From positions 2,666,001-2,730,000 of the forward strand of contig OW051496.1 in the NCBI GenBank assembly GCA_932521035.1: DNA of 64,000 nt, given 5' to 3'. This DNA comes from Oscheius dolichura (Eukaryota; Nematoda; Chromadorea; Rhabditida; Rhabditidae). The notes beneath the pieces are model-generated. The model was not told the origin of the DNA. It saw only the letters and a program-made list of their open reading frames with translations, and ran no database searches. Both the position numbers and the translations under genes were made by a program. Shown one piece after another: positions 57,202 through 64,000 of the stretch. The first letter of the stretch is position 1; each line of letters opens with the position of its first letter.

Positions 57202-59203
57202 TTATTTCCTATATGGACAAAGGAGATCAGCCAATTCGGTGGAAATAGTGACGGCAGCCAGTCGTCGACAGTTATAGTTCAGAGTCGGCCCACTCCGCCA
57301 CTGCTTCCCATGGAATATTTCCACCCGGCTCAATTCATCCTTCCCATTCATTCCTCCAATCAGAAAGATCTCCTTTCCAAGTTTTGCTATCGAGAATTCA
57401 AGGCTTGGTTCTTTCATAGGGGACAGTTCCTTCCACTCTCCCTTCTCCTCCAAATTGCCCATTTCCAATAGGCAGTTGTTTTTCCGATTGTTTGTGGCTC
57501 CCATCGCGACCAGTTTGTTTCCATACGGGACCAGATAATGGTCAGAGAGAGGTCGTGGCATGTTATTCAACGCCGTCCACACTCCGCTCTCCGGGTCGAA
57601 GCATTCCACACTCTTCAGGCTCTCTCTATCGTCGTTCCAACCACCACAAACGACTATTTTCCGTTTACAAACGGCGGCTGCAGCTCCAAATCGGGCAGTT
57701 TTCATATCTCTGAAATTCTTACGTTTATTCGATACGGTAGCTTTTCTCTTGACCCAGTGTGCCTAATGCCGCAATCCGATGAGGCGCGCGCTAGTAAAAC
57801 ATCGCAGGTTCGACGCCCGCCGAGGGAAAGATACTTTTGCTTTTTTTCAAAAAAAAAAAAACGCCACTGTATTGGCACAAAAACTGATTTCAGAAAAGCA
57901 AAAATACTTTCATCCCAAGTGATCGAACCCGCGATGTTCAACCAGCGCAATCCTCAATGCATTGCGCCATCTGCGCCAACAGAATTGGATTAAACCCAAA
58001 ATGATCATACTTACGGCATATTGATCCATTTATTCGTTTGGGGATCATATCGTTCGACACTCTTCAACGCCTTCTCGTTATATCCTCCAAACACCCAGAT
58101 AGATCCATTCCATTCCAGACAGCTGTTTATGATATCATTGTGTTTCACTTTCATGTCAGCCAGTCGGGTCCACTTCATCTCCTTGTCCAGTTTATACAGT
58201 GTCTGTTTATAATAACCACCGAAGACGTAGATAGCGTCGTTGAGACAGACGACCCCGCTGCTGGAGGTCTTGTAGGGCAGTCGAAGGGTCATCTCAATCC
58301 ATTCCGAACCGTCTCGGCTCAATACAAACATCTCGTCCAGTTCGAAGTTGTCTCTTTTCCCGCCCATGATCAGAATCTGAAATGCCGGCGGTTATTTCTG
58401 CCTATTTCTATAAACAACAAATTTTTTTTTTAAATTTTTCAGCTGCGGAGTATCACCGAGTTATGAAGGTTTGAAGTTCCTATTTTACCCTATAAAGGGA
58501 CTTTACAGGAAAATACCCAAATTCCGTACTAATTTTCAAACTTCAATCCCTCATAGCTCGGTCAGGTTATGTGCGCCGCAGCTGAAAATTTGTCTTCCTG
58601 GGTTTTAAAGGTAATTGAAGACCATTTAACTGTCAACTAGACTACGATTTCGGGATCGGTGTAACACGGCCATGACCGCTCCCTTGATTATTATAATCAC
58701 TCACCGTTTTTTTCTCCATTTGCCTAGAAATCAGCCGTAATTCTTCTTCCAGGCAATCCAGACGTTCCGACCGATTGTTTTCATCTGAATTTATTCATAA
58801 AATAGCTTTATTGAAACCTGCCGTTTCTTGAAGAATTGCCTTCGATACTTCGTTGCAAATTATCCAAGTCCTCGCGATACTGTTTTTGCCCATTTTCTAC
58901 AGTAATTATCTGATCTTGTAAGTTATTTATAGCCGTCCAAACTGAAAAAAAATCTTATCTATGACAAAATTCGACGTTTCTTACCATCTTCCAGGCTAAT
59001 ATTGGTGTTTACGTTGGACGTTCCTAGGAAATAAGCTTCGTTTTAGTTTAAAAACCCCCACCTGCCGTTCCTTGGTCAACCCTTCCCAGACGTTTCATCA
59101 ATTCTATCAACTCGTCCTTGTCCTTCTTCAATTTCTCTATTTCTGCCTGTTTTTCGATGGCTATCGCCTGAGCTTCGTACATTTTCAGGACCGGATCATC
59201 CAT
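57202..59203 (-). CDS. Kelch-repeat protein with N-terminal coiled coil (kelch gene 2)
   Basis: Six exons (59203-59062, 59023-58985, 58941-58822, 58784-58705, 58376-58015, 57709-57202) join in phase to 416 residues. The first 125 are a heptad-rich coiled coil (MYEAQAIAIEKQAEIEKLKK, WTAINNLQDQIITVENGQK, LDCLEEELRLISRQMEK). Six kelch units follow (ILIMGGKRDN, IYVFGGYYK, WNGSIWVFGGY, KIVVCGGWND, FLIGGMNG). The splice between kelch units 3 and 4, inside the Pro codon before Asp-Met, is shared with kelch genes 1 and 4. The third intron only keeps the frame if its donor is GC (CG followed by GCAGGT); the GT five bases later would bring in a stop. No BTB domain is present. Two introns hold a tRNA-like repeat pair and a hairpin. 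Confidence 0.85.
57745..57995. mobile_element. Pair of inverted tRNA-like repeats in kelch gene 2 intron
   Basis: On the minus strand (about 57985-57910), TGGCGCAGATGG is a perfect A-box and CGGGTTCGATCAC a B-box. On the plus strand (about 57755-57830), GCAGGTTCGACGCCCGCC is a B-box preceded by AAAACATCG, which matches AACATCG on the other arm. Between them lies a poly(A) run at about 57847-57860. The layout fits two SINE heads in inverted orientation, or one foldback element made from a tRNA-derived repeat. No complete cloverleaf is formed. Confidence 0.5.
58432..58591. repeat. Inverted repeat in kelch gene 2 intron
   Basis: AAATTTTTCAGCTGCGG at the left pairs with CCGCAGCTGAAAATTT at the right. 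The pairing continues through ACCGAG/CTCGGT and TTTGAAGTT/AACTTCAA. Arms of about 48 bases flank about 60 bases. It is a probable MITE. Confidence 0.65.
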
Positions 59204-59853
59204 TTTCCAACTGAAAGGGTGTTTTATAATAATGAAGAATGAGAAAAAGATATCGATTAGAGGGAGAAAGTCTATCGGGCCTAAATGAGTCGTCCGGGTT
59301 ATTCACCCCTGATAAGAAGTCACAAACATGCAGTTTATTTGCTCAGGGAATAGTGGAGACCCCGGGGAAAGACCCTGTGGCCCATTTTCTGATGGATCAG
59401 ATAGTGTATTTTCAGTATGGAAGCGGAGATTCTTCGTTGTCTTTCCGTAGATTGTTCCGGTCCTTTCCTCTTCCAAAAAAAGACGCTGATAATCCGGAAC
59501 ACAATATAGAGGCAGAGTCATACGGTTCTCCTTCAACTCGTCGACTGTTCCCCGTTTCAATGCGGAATCATTCTGTCACTCGCACCCATTTCTTCAAGCT
59601 TATACAGTACAAATATAAGTTATACCGGAGACTTCAAATTTCCAGTATTTTTGTGGCAAAATACAAATCTTCCGTTTTCCCCGTGTTTCTAGTTTTCTAT
59701 TTATTCAGTTCAATTTTCCTTTATTGATTCGAGGACGCCCAGTAGCTTACAAAAAAAGTAAAAGTGATAATAATTTATTGAAAAACGGTATGCGCACGTT
59801 TCGGTCAATAAGGGAAACCATCCCTAATATTTTTAAATAAATTAAAAATTGAT
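59204..59853. other. Spacer between kelch gene 2 and the kelch remnant
   Basis: The part at about 59300-59365 (CCCCTGATAAGAAGTCA, then CATGCAGTTTATTTGCTCAG) matches 62430-62480 upstream of the orphan kelch first exon. It is therefore the conserved upstream region of the minus-strand kelch genes. The frame at 59239-59727 has no domain signature. Confidence 0.45.
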
Positions 59854-60349
59854 TCAACGGCAAAGATGATCAGCAAAATGTTGAGGAATTGTAGCTGATG
59901 CTAGTCGCGAATAATTGTTATTAGGAAGGGGTGATCCTTGACGCCACTCTTTGCCATTGAATATATGGAGGAAGGAAATAGAGGTTACTGGAAAACCGTT
60001 TTTGGATGTTTCGGTTGTAAACACATAGATTTCCTCGGCCAGGGCTGCTACAGAGTTACAACGATGATATATAGTATGCTTGCGAGATAGGTAACGTCTC
60101 AGAGGTTTCATTTCATAAATAGAGAAACTTCTTGTATCGGCAAATCCAATTACGAACAACTTATTTCCACAGGGAACCATAGAATGCGGATAAGACATTC
60201 CATTCATATTCAATTTTGTCCAGATACTGCTTTCAAGATCGAAGCATTCTACACTTTCTTGATTCCAATGGTGGTCATTTGTTCCACATATAAGTATTTT
60301 TTCATTCCACACTGTTGCAGCTATGTGCCCTCTGGCGCAATTCATCATT
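59854..60349 (-). pseudogene. Orphan last exon of a kelch gene (remnant, 3' part)
   Basis: After TTTTTTTTCAG the exon reads through MMNCARGHIAATVW, ILICGTNDHHW, SVECFDLESSIWTKLN, SMVPCGNKLFVIG and FNGKEWRQGSPLP to a stop. This is the counterpart of the last exon of kelch gene 2 (kelch units 4-6), with the acceptor in the same codon phase. No matching first-half kelch exon is found on this strand between 60350 and 62192. The exon frame is intact but divergent. Either it is the surviving end of a broken gene, or it is used with unrecognised upstream exons. Confidence 0.65.
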
Positions 60350-60647
60350 CTGAAAAAAAAATCGTAGTATTGTCTCCAATGGGCGTGTTCTTGTTCAGAC
60401 TAGATCAACTCCGATTCATAGTGATCATCAGGACCGTTTGAACATTTTTTTTTGTTTTTTGAAAAATAATGAATAATTTGTTTGTTGAAAAAAGAGAAAT
60501 CTCAACAAAAAGTGTTATTTGCGTTTACAAGGAGGGTACAAAAAGGGAACAATATTGGGAAATGGAGAGGAATCTACAAAAGTGGAACAATACCACAAAT
60601 AACTGCTGCTAAAAATTATTCTACCCTAATAATAGGAAGGGACTAGG

Positions 60648-62148
60648 CAAACACTGGCAAACTCGACAGCTGCAACAATTTCCGTTTCTTATCGATTTCC
60701 CCTTATCAGGACCTTTGCCTCTTCCCTTCCCAAATCGACTTTTCCGATTTCTCAACCTTTTCATAAACTATTTCAGCTACTCTAATGGCAACTAATCCTT
60801 CTGAAGCGAATGCCCAACAAGGGGGTGAGAAATCATTGAAACCTTTTAGAACTCGAGAGAAATTTCAGTTTCCGATGCTATAACGGCTTTACAAGAGGGC
60901 ATCGCAGAGATTTCTCACAAAAGTCAGCCAGATCTAATACTTTTCAGTGTTACTAATGTTTAGTTGGGAGGATGGAAGGGAAACAAAGTGAAGATCGTCT
61001 TACAATCCAGGCGAGACCCGTTCCTTTGGAAGAAAAAATACAATTGAATAAAAGACAAGTGGATAAGGGAACGGTGGGGAATTGGGGAAGAGAATAATTA
61101 ACATTCTTTTAGATTCTAGTCCTTGGAGGAGGAAAATATGATAATGGGAGTGATGAAATGGTCATTTTGAAACAAGCCAAATGGGTCAAATTGGCATTGA
61201 AATTACCGAAACATTTTAGTGGAGGTGCAGTATATCTGGATGGAGAGATCTATATATTCGGTGGTTCGATGGATAAAGAATTATACAAATTGGATAACAA
61301 AACATTGAAATGGATACGATTGGCAGATATGAATGAGGGACGATGGTATATTTCAAATAGCAGTGTGGAATGGAATGGATCCATCTGGGTGTTTGGAGGA
61401 TGGAATAGAGCGGGCGACTTGAAAAGTGTGGAACGATATGATCCGAAGAAGAACAAATGGATTAAAATGCCGTGAGTTGAATACTTTCCCCCTTTTTTCT
61501 CTTCTGTTCGGTTTCCAACGGCCGCGTCTCTCAAACGTCTCTCAAACGAGATGATACAACATCTGATACAAGGCTCAATCAGGGCTAATCAATATTTTAG
61601 GGACATGAAATATTCGCGAGGTGCTGCAGCTGCAGCTGTTCATAATGGCAAATTCATTGTCTGTAATGGATGGGGTTATCCAACTCCTTTGATAAGTGTG
61701 GAATGTTTCGACCCGGAGACTGGTGTCTGGACGGAGCTGAATGATATGGCCACACCTCTTTATGGTCATTCTCTCGTTTCTCATGGAAATAATCTCATTT
61801 TAATGGGAGGGTATGATGGAAGGGCAATAGTCAATACTGTACTGGAATTGAGTAATTTGGAAAGAAAAGGAACATGGAAAGAACTGCCGCCAATGAAACA
61901 ACCTCGAAGTCTCTTTTCTGCAGCAGTCCTTGACAATGAGATTTTTGTAATTGGAGGATCGAATGACACAGACAACCTTCTCGATAAAACTGAAATATTT
62001 AATGGAAAAAGCTGGAGACAGGGTCCCCAGCTCCCCAATGCGTGCAGTAATATGCCTTCAATTGTTATTCCCCGCCATTTGGCTGATATCCTTTCTAATT
62101 ACACAGAGTAATCCCCTACAAATAAATCTTTCCCTCCCTTTAAAGTAT
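60648..62148 (+). repeat. Duplicated segment shared with 2430-3889
   Basis: Homology to the first kelch locus starts near ACACTGGCAAAC (60654 here, about 2446 there). It runs through the promoter, the introns and the gene, and stops abruptly after TTTAAAGTATTC (about 62148 here, about 3890 there). Outside these points the two loci are unrelated, so this is a discrete duplicated block of about 1.5 kb. The first coding parts differ most; the kelch exons and their intron are nearly identical. Confidence 0.75.
60785..62111 (+). CDS. Kelch-repeat protein (kelch gene 4, paralog of kelch gene 1)
   Basis: Five exons (60785-60824, 60869-60922, 60964-61073, 61113-61471, 61601-62111) join in phase to 357 residues. 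The start shares ATNPS with kelch gene 1. Next comes a short helical region (DAITALQEGIAEISHKIGRM) and the shared RQVDKGT segment, then six kelch units (AVYLDGEIYIFGGS, WNGSIWVFGGWN, GKFIVCNGW, NLILMGGYDG, LDNEIFVIGGS). One unit has Asn in place of the first Gly of the Gly-Gly pair. AATAAA follows at 62121-62126. The gene lies head to head between the two ends of a minus-strand kelch gene. Confidence 0.85.
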
Positions 62149-62192
62149 TCAACCTAAACTTTTGAGTTCTATCATCTTCTTGGAATACCAAC

Positions 62193-62328
62193 CTGCCGGG
62201 CGCTGTTCAAATCTTCTCAATCGCTCCTCCAATTCATCCTTCTTCCGATTCAATCTGTCTATTTCCTCCTGTTTTTCTATGGCTATTGCCTGAGCTTCGT
62301 AGATTTTCATAACTGGATCATCTTCCAT
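62193..62328 (-). pseudogene. Orphan first exon of a kelch gene (remnant, 5' part)
   Basis: It encodes 45 residues starting MEDDPVMKIYEAQAIAIEKQ and ending in a phase-1 GCAG-GT donor, exactly like the first exon of kelch gene 2 (MDDPVLKMYEAQAIAIEKQ). Upstream flanks also match. Downstream on this strand, within 45 bases, homology to the inserted duplicate begins and no second exon follows. It is most simply the 5' end of the gene whose last exon lies at 59854-60349. Confidence 0.7.
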
Positions 62329-62398
62329 TTTTAGAGCTGAAAAAGTAGCTTTAGAATAGGAGAAAACGGCCTCGGAGAAAGTTATCGATCTTGGACCA

Positions 62399-62480
62399 AT
62401 TCCATTGAAGAGCCGTGCCAATACTCCCCTGTGATAAGAAGTCATACATCTGCAGCTTGTTTGTTCAGAAAATAGCGGCG
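62399..62480 (-). promoter_or_regulatory. Conserved upstream region of the orphan kelch exon
   Basis: CCCCTGTGATAAGAAGTCAT and CTGCAGCTTGTTTGTTCAG match the region 100-160 bases upstream of kelch gene 2, in the same orientation relative to the start codon. It is probably a shared promoter region retained since duplication. Confidence 0.45.
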
Positions 62481-62883
62481 AACTGGGAAAGTAGGAAACA
62501 TGACTCGTTTATTTTATCATAAACCAAATATAGCTGAGAGGGAGAACCGTACCCCTCTTGTTTTCTCCTCTCGTATCCCAACAGCTCATTGTGAACGAAA
62601 GCAAAACTCTCCCTTCGATCTCCTGTAATTCTGCGCTACATCGAAGCTACTTATGCTACCCTTTACAAAGTTCCTTTCTCAAGGCACTTTTCTACCGCTT
62701 GTCACCTTCTATTCACACCTCCATGTCGCGGACATCTCGTCCAATCGAAAGTTTTCGTTTTATCTTTATTGAGGAGGAGATCACTACGAGTCGGCTGCCA
62801 TATGGCCCATATGATATGGGACTAGTTGTCCGGCGCCATGTTCGCCCCATCCACATGGCATTTCCTCATTTTTAGGATGGCAT

Positions 62884-64000
62884 TCAACTGGAAATTTGAG
62901 CCTGTCTGGTACTGAATTGGGTACTTAATAGAATAAATGCAGAGAGACTCACATTACTCCTCTTCTTTTGGACCAAGATCTGGCTGTAGAGGCGTTTGCC
63001 CTCGTCCAATTCACAGGCCTGAAATTCCTCTTTGTAGGGTGTCCCATTTTCTAATAATTACCCCTATCAGCTGATTTCTATTAAGGGAAAAGAGAGCTTC
63101 CCCATCCAGTCCGCCGATGATTTTCAGGACCCGGGAGGAGAAGCCCTTGTACTCCAGCCAGCGGGCAATATCTCCTGCCGGGGTGTAGCCATTCACTTGG
63201 ATCAGAGAAGCCTTTGAGGAATCTTCGGACCTTTTCAAATACTGTAACGTATTCTTTAATTTAAAATTTAGAAAAAAGACATACATTTTCCTTCGGCCGG
63301 GCAGCTATAATATTCGACAGCTCGTTGATGACTTGTTGATGTTTTCTGGTCCTCGTGGTGACGAGAAGAGGCGGCTTGCCGATGGGCTCAGCCGGCGGCT
63401 GCTGTTCGACGGGAGGAGAAGCAGTCCGAGACTGTTGTTCTCGCAGAACATGTTTTATCTCCAACATGTTTTGAGTTGGAGCAGGAGAAGCCGCCGGAGT
63501 GTACTGTGGCTGCCACTGTTGCTGGCGGTGGGGCATCACCGGCTGAGACGGCTCGTTGTTAGCTTTATGGAAATATTTTAACCCATTGAGGACCACGCTT
63601 TTCTGAACAAAAAATGATCAAATGTCTTGGATGATGTTCATTATTCTGTTTTAAAGGGTCTGTCAGGTACTGTCAGGGACCTTACAATGGTTACGGTAGG
63701 GGGGCGCAGCACGCGCTTCGAAGTTTCGTGAATTCATAATATTTTTGGCGGATATGTCATCGTAGACGTTCAAAAAAGGTTACAAAATTCGAAAAACGAA
63801 AAAAAAAGCTAAAAAATTTGCGTCCCGCCAAAGGCCCCAAACGCAAAGGACGCTAGTTAGTTCAGTCGCTGCGGAACCCGCTACCGGAAAAAAAGGTCCC
63901 TGACAGTCCCTTTAAATCTTGGGCTTTGAGACGTACCGGCTCAGATATTATCGTCGGGGACGACTCTTCGGATGGTATCATCATCTGCTGATCATAATTC
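62884..64000 (-). CDS. eps-8: EPS8-like protein, C-terminal part (gene continues beyond the window)
   Basis: Exons 64000-63937, 63602-63285, 63241-63062 and 63018 to 62953 (or to the in-frame stop at 62884 if the GTGAGT at 62952 is not used) join in phase. The product shows a Gln/Pro-rich linker (HRQQQWQPQYTPAASPAP) and a C-terminal SAM-like/effector region. There, ARWLEYKGFSSRVLKIIGGL, ALFSLNRNQLIG and, across a 43-base intron, ACELDEGKRLYSQILVQKK follow the order of the EPS8 actin-capping/bundling region. EPS8 caps and bundles actin and, in nematodes, shapes intestinal microvilli. Only the 3' end is visible, so PTB and SH3 domains cannot be checked. A foldback element sits in the 63603-63936 intron. 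Confidence 0.72.
63655..63911. mobile_element. TTAA-flanked foldback element (piggyBac-type MITE)
   Basis: The element starts AGGGTCTGTCAGG and contains TACTGTCAGGGACC at its left end. It finishes GGTCCCTGACAGTCCCT at its right end, so the termini are inverted repeats. The tetranucleotide TTAA flanks it on both sides (63651-63654 and 63912-63915), the target-site duplication typical of piggyBac-type transposons. At 257 bases with no frame, it must be mobilised in trans. It lies wholly inside an intron of the EPS8-like gene. Confidence 0.7.

Noticed and set aside
57910..57990. A functional tRNA gene on the minus strand
   Set aside because: A- and B-boxes are present, but no acceptor-stem pairing or clean anticodon arm could be folded. 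It is better read as a SINE head.
62953..63062. Apparent +1 frameshift in the EPS8-like C-terminus
   Set aside because: A 43-base intron with a GTAATT donor and AATTTCAG acceptor joins LNRNQLIG to ACELDEGKRLYSQ in frame, so no frameshift is needed.

Overview
The window is nuclear DNA of a small-genome invertebrate, most probably a nematode. Coding regions are cut by many short introns (about 35-60 bases) ending in TTTCAG or TTTTAG. Several start codons lie within a few bases of such an acceptor with no upstream exon in sight, which is what nematode spliced-leader trans-splicing leaves behind. The tiny ATP synthase epsilon subunit, the stomatin and the FATP, MGAT1 and fidgetin-like genes are all of animal type. 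I cannot name the species. No rRNA, intact tRNA, spliced-leader RNA or CRISPR array was recognised.

Layout. 1-4.2 kb: a kelch gene (354 aa) embedded in repeats. 4.4-7.4 kb: repeats, including a tRNA-derived SINE-like element. 7.5-8.0 kb: end of a gene of unknown family. 8.97-14.19 kb: a complete seven-exon stomatin gene on the minus strand, with two inverted-repeat elements in its first intron. 14.2-24.6 kb: gene-poor, with foldback elements, purine-rich tracts and a second SINE-like copy. 24.6-44.4 kb: a compact gene island holding an F-box-associated-like gene, a secreted Thr-rich repeat protein, an operon-like run (MTFP1/MTP-18, ATP synthase epsilon, fidgetin-like AAA ATPase), a second copy of the unknown family, an EB1-like calponin-homology protein with an acidic tail, MGAT1, VPS37, DSCC1/DCC1 and a USP16/45-type deubiquitinase. 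44.4-50.6 kb: gene-poor with repeats. 50.6-55.8 kb: a 12-exon fatty-acid transport protein / very-long-chain acyl-CoA synthetase whose introns host several repeat insertions. 56.5-56.9 kb: a repeat copy carrying ten 16-base units. 57.2-62.3 kb: a second kelch cluster. 62.9 kb to the end: the 3' end of an EPS8-like gene on the minus strand.

The most unusual structure is in the second kelch cluster. The two ends of one minus-strand kelch gene (first exon at 62.2-62.3 kb, last exon at 59.9-60.3 kb) flank a complete plus-strand kelch gene. That gene, with its flanks, is a close duplicate of the kelch gene at 2.6-3.8 kb, so a duplicated segment of about 1.5 kb appears to have replaced the interior of a paralog. 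Other points of interest are a FATP intron made almost entirely of a dispersed repeat, a five-copy family of CTCGGCAG hairpin elements, a TTAA-flanked foldback element in the EPS8 intron, two probable GC-AG introns, and an EB1-like protein with no visible EB-homology dimerisation domain.

The recognisable genes are mostly unrelated housekeeping functions: mitochondrial fission and ATP synthesis, N-glycan processing, ESCRT-I, cohesion establishment, deubiquitination and lipid activation. They do not form a single pathway. Exon boundaries were set by hand from splice-site fit, reading phase and family similarity. No database search was run.
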